The notes under the pieces were generated by a model. It saw nothing but the letters and a program-made list of their open reading frames with translations. It searched no databases and was not told the DNA's origin. A DNA stretch of 64,000 nt. Origin: Melampsora larici-populina 98AG31 (Eukaryota > Basidiomycota > Pucciniomycetes > Pucciniales > Melampsoraceae). How positions within the stretch are numbered: the first letter of the stretch is position 1; every line of letters starts with the position of its first letter. Location of the stretch: assembly GCF_000204055.1 (NCBI RefSeq), contig NW_006768792.1:336560-400559 (forward strand), read 5' to 3'. Shown in pieces: positions 21,244 to 33,000 of the stretch. A program made the position numbers and the translations under genes.

Positions 21244-24066
21244 ATGCCATATGAGAACCGTCCATCACCTCCTCACATGAATTTCAGTGAGGAGAAAAGT
21301 CAGGCCTCTTCTGTAGACTCAGATTCGGACCAGGACAAACTCGAGATGAAGAATAACCCCGCCTCACAGCCGAAATTTCCTGCTCCGAGTTTCCAAACTT
21401 TCTCTCAAGCACCGTCAGTTCCAGGTCCTCTTGATGCGGTTCAACAAGTTGGTTTATCCGATCACGAAGTCCAGGAAATCTCAAAGGAAGAATATTACCG
21501 GAATGTGAACTCGACTTCGGCCATCCTCAAGGAACAGCTTAAAGTTGCTGGTCTTCCTCCTCGAGTTTATGATTTGATTGAACAAGCTGGAAAGGAATGT
21601 GATAACGCTTTTGAAGGTTGCTATTGTTCATTTACTTCTTTCTTTTTGGGTGCTTTCTGACCCCTTTTCTTTTGCAGACTTAGAGCGAGGAAAACGTCCA
21701 CCAACTCGACCCAATGTGAAGGTCATCTGGATTCAAGATGACTCCCCGCCTCCGCCCAACCGAAGGCGTTCTGAACGTACCCGCGAAGCCGCTCCCAGCT
21801 ACTCCGGCACTCAGATGCGCTCGAAACGGACCCGTTTGAATCTTAGCTCAAAACCCAAAGACCCAATCAATGAACATGATTCGAATGAGGATGCCGAAGG
21901 AGACAATGATTCGAATTCTGGTGGCCATGAGGACAAGGAAGAAGAAAAATCAAATGATGAAGTTGTTCAACACGAATCTCAAAATGAAAAAGAACCAGCA
22001 GAACATCAAGATCAAGACAAACTTTCAACCTCAGATGAACTAGATCTTCCCCCGGTCAACTTATCTCAAAATTCTCTACGGAAAGGAGTCATTCGATCAA
22101 CCTCTTCAGACTTAGATGGAGAACCAATCTCCTCAGCACTATCGTCTCCACCACCCGTCCCGGAACCTTCTCCTGGCCCATCTTCCGAACTTGAGGATGA
22201 GGAAGATGGGTTAGGGAAAATCAGGGAGCCCCGAAGCTCACCGGCTCCTGAACAATCTCCGGCCCACGAAAAATCTCAGGTTCCCGAACAGCCTCCGGCT
22301 CCCGAACGCTCTCCGGCTCCCAAACAGCCTCCGGCTCCCGAACGCACTCCGCCTCTGATCTGCCTTCGAGATTGCCTGCAGATGTTAATATATTACCTGC
22401 AGAAGTTCTCGGCGACCCCCATCCGGTCACTACGGAGGCATCCGAACGTAATACCAGCGACGTGGGACCTGGTTCGAACCGTAATTACTCAGCTCATCAA
22501 GAACCAAATGGGTCAGTGTGGAACCAATTACTCAGCTCATCAAGAACCAAATGGGTCAGTTTGTATTTTACGTTTGGCCAGGTCATAACCAGGGTAAGAA
22601 CTCTGTGAAAACACTATTTTAACTTTTCCTCTCTTTTTGACCATTCTCGTCTCTCATAGAAACAAATGTCCAAGTCACACCATGTGAAGACGAAATGGAT
22701 CTAGACATTCCAGTCTTTGACACAACTGAAGTGGCAACTATTCCAGCCAACTTACCTCCCGCAATCTCGGAGACGGATTTTATCCTGAAGCATCAAGAAG
22801 TTTTCTGTCAAAGTTTCACCGAATTTCCGGCCAAAAAGATGTCTTCAGCTACCTTTGCCAAAGGTAGAGACAGTGCTTTCAACTTGATCGCCATGAGGCT
22901 TGAACATATTCCTCTCTTGGAAAAGCCATCTTTCCAATTACCTCCGGGAACGTGTTTTTCAGGCAGCAAGATGTCTAATTCAGCATGGCTTGAATTTGTT
23001 AATGAGCAAGGTTAGTGCATATGATTTATTGAATTTTGGTAAAGTAAATCAACTGACATACCCTTATGTCACAGGACTTCAATTCTTCACACCTGCTGAA
23101 GGTGAATTGCTGTTTAGCTCCGAATTATGGAGCCCTTCTTTGTTTCAAGATTCTTTCAATCCGGACCTGGATACAAAGTTATGGCCTTTTCACGTATGGT
23201 GGACTGTGCGGCCTATTGTATGTCCTTCCAAAAAGAAACGTCAAGAGGTTTCTAATTTATTTCAAGATGCTATTGCGGTGGCTGGGGATCAAGTCATTCA
23301 CAAGAATACCTTTGAAGAAAACCCGGATGCTACTCCTTATGAAAATAGTTATAGATTTGTTTCTCATTTATTATTAACTCGTCCAACCTTAGGCTCCAGC
23401 GGTGGCGGAGAAAATCTACTTACTTCAGGCTCGTCAGGATCTCAATTAATTGCACACGAATCAGCAGTGGTCAAAGCCGGTACATTGAATAATCTTCAAA
23501 ACTTTTCAGTCAGTGTTCACGATGTATTAATGGGGCTAGCTGTAATGGATTTACATTCAAAAATTCCTGAAAAAGCAACTGATACGGAGCAAAAACAAAT
23601 CAAAAAAGATATCAATAAGAAGATTGACGAATTGAAGGAGGTTGGGTTTGCATGGGGTTCCTTGGCCGGTTTCATAACTAGTGGTGTTAGAGGATTAATG
23701 TTGGCTTCAAGAGATAAGCATGTGCCAGTGGGCAATGCTATGGCAATCATCAAGGCTGCGGAAGAAATTCAAAAGTTGGAGAAGATTTGGTGCCGGACTC
23801 ATGATTATATTATGGGACTTTTGGTCAAAGGGTATTTCCCTCACAAGCGGTCAGTTCATCCAGGGAAATCAGTGTTTGGTGAAGTCAAGGTTCAAAAGAT
23901 TCAGCTGGCCATATGCCTGGCCTACGACATTGGATACTATTGGTCGGTGCAGGTACCAGGTATGACTTGTGCTATTCTTCCTAAAGCTTATATCCCTTTG
24001 GTGAAGATCAACAACACCAAGCTGACAGTTGAAGGGGAAGAGGAAGATGCAATGGATATTGAGTAA
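21244..24066 (+). CDS. Acidic protein of unknown function, element cargo
   Basis: ATG at 21244 (MPYENRPSPP). Exons 21244-21616, 21678 to about 22590, 22660-23010 and 23075-24066. The N-terminal half is disordered: acidic (NEDAEGDNDSNSGGHEDKEEE), then Pro-rich units (PAPERSPAPKQPPAPER). The C-terminal half, about 440 residues, looks folded: FFTPAEGELLFSSELWSPSL, FHVWWTVRPIVCPSKKKR, GFAWGSLAGFITSGVRGLML and KVQKIQLAICLAYDIGYYW; the end is acidic (EGEEEDAMDIE). Near 22340 the coding signal moves to another frame, and a 35-bp direct repeat follows (about 22482 and 22527), so exon 2 either has an unseen small intron or a frameshift. No family is recognised. Its place in the element beside nuclear enzymes suggests a structural or DNA-binding partner, but that is guesswork. 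Confidence 0.65.
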
Positions 24067-24947
24067 ATGTTTTGTATCTTCTATGTTTTGTTTTCTTCTT
24101 TTCTCACCAAAATACTCTTATGTAAGCAATGTCAACTATCATTGGTTCTTGAGTAATAAAACTTTCCGTGGTACAACCTTGTGTGAACCATATGATGACA
24201 TGTGAGATATGTAAACATACCAACTGTAACATGTAAGGCTACATGTGTATACATGATGTAATGGCTGACCACAACTCAGCCACCATTTGAGTGGAAGCAT
24301 TTAACCAGTCCTTTGTTCCCAGTTTCTTCCGATCTTATTATTATTTAATTCTGTTCTGTCCGCTTCCTTCAATTTGTTGAATCAACCAAGGTAATCCATG
24401 TTCTTCCTTTGTCTTCCCGTCTGTTCTTTACTTCACTGAGATGAAGACAGATCATATAAGAAGATATATTATATCCTCAAGAAGAAATGGAAACTTGAAG
24501 AATCCACAAGAAGCCGAATCTAATTGAATGTAGATGAATAAATCAATCAACATTTCTCAAACATCTGTTCAATTCATCGCAAAAGAAGACTCATATAATT
24601 CAAAACATTTACCTCTCATGATTTACTCACGAACAATTATTGAAGACGGTGGCACTTGAGATACATGCAGAGATGTTTATGTCTCGTGAAGGGCAGGGCA
24701 AGTGACTGAGGGGTACCCCAACTACCAGCCTAACCCTTTGCTAAATGTATCTCAGTGCTTCCGCATTTCATTCCTCAAGAATTTACTCAATACTTATTCA
24801 TTCAATTATTCATTCATAAGATCTCACATTGAATCATTTCATACAACCAAAATTTTATTCACTTATTTCTTTGCATCCCCACACACATTCCAAAATATTC
24901 ACGTGTTGAACATACCATTAATCAAAGCTATGTTTTTTTCCCTGTAG
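24067..24947. other. Intergenic region before the Tet-like gene
   Basis: Holds the 3' end of the acidic-protein gene and the upstream region of the oxygenase gene. TTTTTTTCCCTGTAG directly before the ATG at 24948 looks like an intron acceptor, so a non-coding or short coding 5' exon may lie here; I could not locate it. Confidence 0.45.
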
Positions 24948-26581
24948 ATGCCCAAACCAGTATCTGAACTTCGAAAGCAAAAGATGGTCGAGTACCAAAA
25001 GCGGAAGAAGGCTCAACAACACAATGCCCAACGGGATCCGGTCCGGGATGTTGGAAGAGAACATGTCAGTCAAAGAATCAAAGCAGGAATCAAAGACCGG
25101 TTTGGCTTGCCAGAGGACTGTGATGTATTCCGAGTTCCTCAATTTGGGAACAGGAAAGAGCGAGTAGTGACCTATGGGACTGTGGTACTTGTGAATCTGG
25201 CTGGAAATAAGCTTATATGTGTTGCTAGGTTCAACAAAGAGGTCAAGTCCCTTGAACTTTCTGTTGTTTCCACATGGCTGACATTTCTTGCTGCAGGACC
25301 CCGCCAGCATTGACCCTGCCCAAGTGCAACTTTGGAAAGACTTTCGAAGGGCTATCAAGATCATGCATCAACACTCTGAAGCACGGGGTGTAATCAAGGA
25401 AAATCATGCAGTCAAGATGCTACCGCCCCACGAGCGGCAAGGTACTATGAAAGCATTTGGTCACAGATCATCTAAGCGTGCTGGACAATATCAAAGAGGA
25501 ACAGTTATTGGTTTGTTTATCTTCACCTTTCCACAGGAGGACATTTCAGAAAGTTAATTTGTTCAATGTCTTAACACCAGCAACCTATGCCCAAAATTCA
25601 TCTACCAGCGAGGACCCAGCCAAACTAGACGAGGACGAAGCCCGCCAAGATGAACTTCCTTGGGTAGTGGACTTTCATGCTGAAAGGACATGTTCATTAT
25701 CTCTATTTGTGTATGATTCCAACAAGAAGCTGGCCGAAGACACTGATGCCCCGTCGTGGGGATCAAAAGAGCCGGTGCCTGGTAGCAAAGAGTGGGAGAA
25801 ATCACCCAATGCCCAAGTCTTTGGGGACAAGGCATTTGTGGGATCCAATGTGATTGCTACCACTGGAGGATTCCGCAACGGAGTTCATTGTGACTTTGAT
25901 GCCACCGGATTTGCTTCGGGTTTCTTCTGCTTAATTGATGCGAACACATGTTGAGTATTTAATATTCACAGTCTTATGACCAATCTGCTGACATATGTAA
26001 TCTATTACAGCTGAAATTATTACTCCGGCAAGAAGACTCGAACTTTTGGCCGAGAGGAAGGAAGAAATTGAACTAGAGAAGAAGACTGGACACCGCATTG
26101 ATAAGAAGCATCCCCAAGTTGGTGCCAAGTTTGTAATTCACATCAGTAACTATTTCAAGTTTATTGTAGACATCAATGCAGCTGATGTGGTAGAATTACT
26201 GTGGGCAACAGATGTTTGCCACAACACCGAACATTTTTTATTTTCTGAAGGAGAAAAAAAAAGACAACATACTTGCAGGGTGCTGTAACAAGGGAAAAAA
26301 CCAAGGCAAGAAAAGGGATTGGAAAGAGTAAAGGGGCAGTAGACCATGTACTTGCTTATGCTTGTAGCACTCAGATCAGTACCACTGTGGTGGCAGCAAT
26401 GAAGGAGATTATGGAACAGCGGGTTGGTTTGGATGATGAGAGCTGGGAAAAATTGCACAGCGGCCTTGCAGAGACCTACGATAAGCAGATGCAACGGAAA
26501 CGGGCCAATTTGGACCATCTTCAGAATAAGATTACTTCTTATAAGGAAACAAAAGGTTCAGCACTCAGATTTTTAAAATGA
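24948..26581 (+). CDS. Tet-like 2OG-Fe(II) oxygenase
   Basis: Proposed exons 24948-25241, 25297-25503, 25550-25949, 26011-26213 and 26279-26581 (469 codons, 468 aa). It resembles the Tet-like 2OG-Fe(II) oxygenases expanded in rusts: GTVVLVNLAGNKLICVARF near the start, an HxD iron motif in GGFRNGVHCDFDATGF, a hydrophobic strand GFFCLID, then FKFIVDINAADVVELLWATD and, near the end, HVLAYACSTQIS where the family has a TRFG-S-Q-like strand. Such enzymes use iron and 2-oxoglutarate; TET/JBP relatives oxidise methylated or thymine bases in DNA, so DNA is the likely but unproven substrate. The second intron is weakly supported (GTTATT donor). The last intron, if real, removes a VCHNT segment that looks like the distal iron His; see findings. 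Convergent with the kinase gene, 141 bp apart. Confidence 0.75.
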
Positions 26582-26722
26582 TATATACATGTTTTTTTTT
26601 TGTTTTTAAGATGATAATTTTGTGAGCAAAGGGATTTTGTAAATTTTTGATTTTTTTAAGAGCAACAAATTTTGGAATACAGATTGAAAGGAAAGAATTT
26701 ACTCCTGAATTTCGGCCTTGTG

Positions 26723-28886
26723 CTAATCTCTTGCTGGAATATGAGTCTGTTCCCCAGACTTACCTCCATACAACAGCTCCATCTCCTCCCGTAGACTTAA
26801 TTTTGCTACCTTTGGCGGTAGCAACCCCAGGTGCTTGCATATCTTGTTGCATTCGTGCTGGGTAGAGAAGTTCTCCAAGCCTTTCCTTCCAGTATTTCCC
26901 TCGCACCAAGCCATACTGGGGCCAAAACAAACCGTCAGGCAAAATGTTGGAATGCAAGCACAAAAGTACTTACTTGCTCGTATCCACAATCAAAGGGTCT
27001 GTCAAAACCAAACCTACCCCCTGAAGATCCGCAACCATTCTTCTTCCGCCATAGTGTTTATGAGACCAATGACTGAGAGCTTGCATTACTTCATTGACTA
27101 AAGGACTGTCTGAAGGCCGGAGTTCAAAGTTGTGATTGCTGGTATACTTGCGGTATTGTGTAACATCAAGTACTTCTTCAAAGAAATAAGCACATTCTGT
27201 CGTAGCACTGCTTCCTGCATAGACCGGAAAGTTTTGAACCATCTGGAAAATAAAAACATGTCATCGAGAAAGCTTGAATAAAATGAGATCCATATATTTG
27301 ACTCACACGAATGTTTTGGATAGCTTCAACCGTTGCAGGGAAAAGTTGAATTTCATTCAGTCCCAAAGCGGCTTTCTTAAACTTTTCAATCACCATGGAA
27401 ACAGCAGCATACACTCCACCGGATTCTTTATGGACAGCCAGATGAGTCATATTGGGAGGCAGCTCCCTCCGCTTCTTGGCAACCATCGGAGTCACCTCAC
27501 CACCAGGTGTTCTTCCAAAGGCATTGTAACATGTCTTGAAAGAACCTTTTCCAATCACCACACTTTCATCAACTTTGAAATGATACGGTGTTACCACCCA
27601 TTCAGGTTTACCTTCTGCATTTCCTGTCAAAATGCATTTTTTCCCAACGGTGAAACCGTCTGTAGTCTCAGCAGGTGGAACAGGGCAAGCCATGGGAAGC
27701 TTTCGACCAAATACGGAGATATCAATAGCCTCTCTGAAATCAAAGGCCGGTACTAAGGAGGGCATGTCAGCCAGACCAAAAATGAGTAGTGAACAAGAGC
27801 GGTGAGCTTACCTGTCTGGTGAGGTGGTATCACATGAGTCATAGCTACAGGAGCCACATCACTCTGAGCACGGTGGGGAGATTTTCGTGGGGTGATGGGT
27901 GGCGGGAGTGTGTATGTACTATTCTTGGTTTTAAAATTAGAAGCCTTCTTTCGAGTGACTCGTGGTGAGGTGACTTTTGTTGAAGTTGAAGGTGTACACC
28001 TGGCTTTCTTGCTTGGCTGGAATATTTCGACACTCAAAGGCAGATCACCATCACTATCACTATCACTATCACCATAATCCGCTTCTTCATCTCCATCATC
28101 TAATAACATCTCCTCATAAGTCAAATGTTGAGATGCCTTTCTTTTAGCTTGTCGTTGAGGTTGTACCGGCTTACTGGTGGAAGGTCGAAGCCAAGGATTA
28201 TTTTTGACATATTTGTCAGCCAGAAAAATTAGCTCGAGGCTAGGTTCTCCTTTAGTGTCATCAAGATATCTGGCAAAAACTTCATTGTTATGTAAGACCA
28301 CAGGTGATTTCCGGCCACGGCCGGTTTTGGCCAGGTTGAAATACTCAGAGTTGTAAACTTTGGGTGCCTGGGGGTAAAGAGGAGAGTCAACCGAGTGGTC
28401 CCACAGGTTGAAGATGCCTTCCTTGGTGTCGTCCAAGAGTGTCAACGATGACCTATCCACAGTGAAAGTTCCCCGAAGTAGACCATGAGCGAAAGAGCCG
28501 GTGTCGTATATCACCATCCATCCTACAGAGCATACTCGGCCAGTGTGAGTAGTGAAAGGTGGAGGTTTAGGTGCTGCTGGGTGACCATTAAACATGCGGT
28601 TGCTGCTAGCTTGTTTCTTGGCAGCAGCTCGCTTTGACTTGTCGCTTTGAAGTTGGTGAACATGAGTACCAGTGGAAGTCGAGGTACGGGCTGCAACAGC
28701 TGCTTTGGCATTGATGACCTTGAGATTGGCAGGGCGGGGTTGAGAAGCTTGGGTGGGTGCCTGCTGGGGGGGAGAAGGAACCTTTTTGTTTCGGTCCGCA
28801 TTGATGTTTTCAAGGCAGGGTCCACATATTTTGTGTTCGCCTTGACGGAGAGTACTTTGACATAAGGGACAAGTAGGTCGGTTCAT
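26723..28886 (-). CDS. Alpha-type protein kinase with zinc ribbon
   Basis: Minus-strand exons 28886-27812, 27752-27307, 27242-26974 and 26915-26723 give 661 codons (660 aa), junctions in frame. ATG at 28886 (MNRPTCPLCQ). Residues 6-24 hold C6-x2-C9 and C21-x2-C24, a small zinc ribbon. The middle (about 120-350) is basic and Ser/Thr-rich with an acidic patch, perhaps a DNA- or protein-binding linker. From about 420 comes an atypical alpha-kinase: ESVVIGKGSFKTCYNAF (nucleotide loop), MVAKKRREL (Lys), RRMVADLQGVGLVLTDP (DxQG, about 579-582) and ENFSTQHECNKICKHLGL, the zinc-binding H-x-C-x3-C that marks this fold. Such kinases phosphorylate Ser/Thr in helical substrates (eEF2K, MHCK). A strong GTAAGT near 26750 allows an alternative last exon. 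Its role in the element is not known. Confidence 0.82.
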
Positions 28887-28925
28887 GATAGTGAAATATG
28901 AGTATCTGAGAGAAACCAAAGTCGA

Positions 28926-29490
28926 AGAAGAAGCTGATTGAAGAAGATTGAGGTCGATCAAAGAAGATTGAAGTCGATCGGAGAAGATTGAAGTCGATCG
29001 AAGAACATTGAAGAAGATTGAAACTGATTCAAGAAGATTGAAACCGAATCAAGAAGATTGAAGAATATTGAAGAGGATTCAAGAAGATTGAAGAAGATTG
29101 AAGAAGATTGAAACCGATTCAAGAAGATTGAAGAAGATTGAAGAAGATTGAAGAAGATTGAAACCGATTCAAGAATATTGAAGAAGATTGAAGAAGATCG
29201 AAGAGAATTGAAGAATACTAGGGAACAATGAAGCCGATACAAGAATATTGAAGAAGGGTGAAGCCGATCCAAGAATATCAAAGAAGATTGAAGACAATCA
29301 AAGAAGGATGAAGAAGAGTGGAGACGATCAAAGAGGTTCAGTGTAGTGTAGAAGAGTGAAGACGATCAAATAAGGATGAAGAAGAGTGGAGACGATCAAA
29401 GAGGTTCAGTGTAGTGTAGAAGAGTGAAGACGATCAAATAAGGATGAAGAAGAGTGGAGACAATCAAAGAGGTTCAGTGTAGTGTAGGTT
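28926..29490 (-). repeat. Right subterminal tandem repeats
   Basis: Units of GAAGATTGAAGAAGATTG with GAAACCGATTCAAG variants to about 29290, then two to three longer ~55-bp units around GAAGAAGAGTGGAGACGATC. Read in reverse complement it resembles the left subterminal array (CAATCTTC core), giving the element mirror-image ends. Confidence 0.7.
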
Positions 29491-29719
29491 TGGTTGAACA
29501 AGTGGATGGGTGGAGACTATAACAAAAGTTGGAGGAATGACTAAGATGATCGGTGATGGTGTGTGGGTTGTGTGATTGGTTGAGAGGTAGAGGTAGAGAG
29601 GTACACTTTTCATCATCTAATGTGAAGTTTTCATTTTTGGGGTCTTTGTTTATGGTTTGTTAATTGTCGTTTTTTGATTATCGACATTTGTTTTTTGATT
29701 TTCGACTTTTGATTTTTTG

Positions 29720-30015
29720 ATTTTTTGATTTTTGAATTTTGATGTCCTCTTTTGTGGTTTCCTGGTACTTTTTGTGTCAATGCGACAATGGGGTGACAAA
29801 TGTTGAGTTTCAAGTTGTAAATCTACTGAAATTTGGGCCGTAACCTGGTCTGAAAGGGGTTTCTGCCATGACTTTTACTCCGGTACAGGGGTTTTTGCCC
29901 TGTATTTGAGTATTTTCTGTAGTTTTGTCTTTGATTTTTGAATTTCGCACCCGGGAATTGTGATTTTTGTTTTTTGATTTTTGCATTGTCACCTTGACAC
30001 CTCTCGCATTCCGTA
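29720..30015 (-). repeat. Right terminal inverted repeat of the 17-kb element
   Basis: Ends CTCGCATTCCGTA at 30015; inverted partner of 12917-13200. Between 29490 and 29720 there is only low-complexity T-rich sequence (TTTTTGATTTTTGA). Confidence 0.85.
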
Positions 30016-30021
30016 TGTGAC
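30016..30021. repeat. Target site duplication, right copy (TGTGAC)
   Basis: Identical to 12911-12916 and in the same pol codon phase. Confidence 0.9.
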
Positions 30022-33000
30022 AATCCATCTACGAATTTTTTCAAAAATTGTACTGTTCCTAAAAATTGTAATAGTTGCTTTTGTGAAGATGGTGTCTTCC
30101 ATTTTGAAATTTTCTCCACTTTAGCATCATCTGGACAAACTCCATCCGCGCTGATTTCATGCCCCAAAAAATTGATCTTCTGTCGGAATAATTTACTTTT
30201 TGATGGTGAACAATAAAGTTTTGCAGCCTTCAATCTACGCAAAATTTCCCGCACATGTTCATCATGTTCCTCCACACTATCCGAAAATACTACAACATCA
30301 TCAATATAAACCACACAACAAGCTCCTATTAAATCTCCTAACGCCTCCTCTACTCGACTTTGATGCGTTGCCGGACCGTTTGTCAGCCCCATAGGCATGA
30401 CAAGCCACTCATACAATCCAAAAGGTGTTTTCACCGCGGTAAGTGGCACATCCGCCTTTCGCATTCTCGTCTGAAAAAATGAGTTTGTTTGGTCAATGAT
30501 GGAAAATATCTTTCCAGTGCTGACCAGGCGTACTGCTTCATCAACATTAGGTAAAGGTGACCTATCTTTGACCGTATACTTGTTCAAAGTGCGGTAATCA
30601 CACACCCAACGCGGTAGTGCCAATGGATCCTTTTTGGGGATTATCATTGAAGGTGACGCGTATTGGCTGGTTGATTTGCGAATACGGCCGGCTTTCACGT
30701 GCTGATCAATCAATTTCCTCCATGATGATAGGTATTTAGGCGGGTAATGATATTGCCGTTCATTGATTTGCACATTGGGATCGGTCAATATTATCCGGTG
30801 TTCAACTTTTGAAGATTCATTCTGCCCTTCAGGCGGAATGAAATCGTCTTTCTTGTCATCTTCCACTGATGGTAGTTCATCTGGGAATAACTCAGAGAAC
30901 TCCGATAGAACTTGTTCTTCTCGTGACGACAATTCACAACTCTCTTGGACTTTTTCAAGGTTGTTTATTACACACGAAACCATGGCACCTTGCAATGAAT
31001 GAATAATTTCATTTCTCTTTGATTCTTCTAACAAGATTGTCTTAGTAGGTACATGTGTGACCGTTCGGTCATGCAGAGAAACATCGAGATGAAACTTTTC
31101 CAAGAATGGCGTTCCTAAGATAACATCGTAGCCTTTGCCTAAGGGAGCGATCTTGAAAAACGTTGATCCGAAGCGTAGTTTGGGATTTGCCGAACTGACA
31201 TTAGCAAACGAGAACTCGGTGATCACATGAGGTTTGGTGTTGGTGGGTATGGCGAGACTCACCTCGATTGGTGTTGCCAGTCTTCTACGCGGAATTCGTG
31301 CTTTCTTTGTTGTTGCCTCGGACATCAGGTTGGTTTCGGCTGCGGAGTCAATTAACGCGCGAACATGAGTTCCGTTAATCACAAGGTTCAAAATGATAGA
31401 CTTGCTACGAGCTTGAGTTCCTACACACATTGAGCCTTTGTCCTCCGCCATATGAGCAATCAACACCTTATCAGCCTCTTCGTATCTTTCAATTTCTTTG
31501 GCAAATAGTGATAAGGTTTCTTCATCTTCAGAGCGTTGATCGATTGCCTTCACCGCTACCGTGGCTGGTGGTCGTCCAGCTGGTTTGGTTATCGGTGCTC
31601 CTGCCGGTGCTGTTTGTGTCGTGTTCCCACCATTGGTACGACGTGGGGGTCGTGGTCCCGGGTTGAATACACTCAGTGGTGGTAAGTTGATGTACGGGCC
31701 TCGGATAGGTCCTTGACACTGAGGATTACCACACTTCGTTCGACAGGCGGAGCAGATTCCAAGATGACGTAGATATTGATGAAAATGCCAAGCGTAGTCA
31801 GCTCGCTGCTCGGCAGTACGGTTCTCATTACCACTCGTTGTGTTAGGGTGAGTCGACGTGTTCCTGTTGTTATAACTATAGTTGGACGCTTGTCGAACTC
31901 CTTGCCCCGGTAATAGATGACTCGATTGTAACAGACTCCATATATCTGCGGCGGCCGTCACGAACTCAAGCCACGAGAAACGCTCCACGCGCAGTAGCCC
32001 TCGATCAGTGATCCACCTTTGAAAAACTTCTGGCGCTCCCCATACAACGTACTCCGCTAGATTCTTGAGATTGAGAGAGGTGTGTGCTTCAATTAAGGTA
32101 AATAGATCTCTAGCACGACCTGCATAAGTCTTAAAATCTTCGTTCGGTTTCATTTTAAGTTGACGAACACCCTTCTCCGATTCTAGCAGCCAACCCGAGG
32201 GGAGCGTTGCGCGTGCCATCGCTTGCATAATTTCGTTCCAAGAGAGATTCATAAGTTTGTCTTCACAGCTTCTCAGCCAGTTGCCCGCACGTGCTTCGAT
32301 GACAATTGATCCGAGTACTGTCAACCGTTCACTCGTATCATCGAGACGTTTCAATTTGAAAAATTGTTCCACAAGTCGTTTCCAGTTAAAGAACGCCGCC
32401 GGGTCTTCTATCAGACCCGTGAATTTTGGCGCTTCGTTCAGTTTGATTTCACAGGCTCGAACCGGTTTGTCGACTTCTTGTACTACGGGCTGTCGATGGA
32501 GCAGTTCAGGATTGATGGCGTCGATAAGTGATGGTCGTTGGGGTGATCTTATGCCTCCATCGCTAGCATGACGTGGCCACGTGCCATAACCTTCAGGTCC
32601 TGTCATGATGGCCGGGGGTCTGTGCACGGTGTGCGGTACAGACTCGTGGGTTTGCTCGTGCACCGTCGCTGAAGGTGGTGGTGGTGAAACTGGTGGTCGG
32701 CTTTCTTCTGGTACGGTAGCTAGATTCCTTGAACTGGCTGGTGTTGGAGTACCCGGGGAACGGAAACGTGAAAAAATATTTGTCGATCGAGCCGTGCCGG
32801 GTGAGATTCCACTACCAGGACTACGATTGTCCGAAGAGCGTATAGACAACATCAATTGATTCATTGAGTGTTCGAGTGAGTTGATCCGGTCTCTGTCGGA
32901 TTTCAAGGCTGAGTTCTCGGCTAGCAGACGTGCTATGAGGGCGTCTTTATCCTCCATGGTATTGCTGCGTTCCTTTCCTTTATCCGATATAAATTGATCG

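Larger units (their letters stand above)
12917..30015. mobile_element. 17.1-kb DNA transposon with five genes, inside gypsy pol
   Basis: Left end TACGGAATGCGAG, right end CTCGCATTCCGTA, flanked by the 6-bp duplication TGTGAC. Terminal inverted repeats match over about 165 bp with roughly a dozen differences and more loosely for another 100 bp. Mirror-image subterminal repeats follow. Genes in order: DDE transposase (+), SNF2 ATPase (-), acidic unknown (+), Tet-like oxygenase (+), alpha-kinase (-). A palindrome array sits at 19189-20410. Size, 6-bp duplication and integrase-like transposase recall Polinton/Maverick elements, but no PolB, protease, packaging ATPase or capsid gene is seen. Presence of Tet-like oxygenase and SNF2 recalls the association of TET/JBP genes with fungal KDZ transposons, though the transposase differs. 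I know of no named family that has this gene set. Confidence 0.88.

Noticed and set aside
28958..29281. Phe/Ser-rich reading frame on the minus strand
   Set aside because: It is a translation of the subterminal GAAGATTG repeat.
12917..30015. Classification as a Polinton/Maverick
   Set aside because: Length and 6-bp duplication fit, but no PolB, protease, ATPase or capsid gene is present and the ends do not begin with the usual AG.
12917..30015. Classification as a Starship giant element
   Set aside because: Starships use a tyrosine recombinase captain and lack terminal inverted repeats with this duplication; here the transposase is a DDE integrase.
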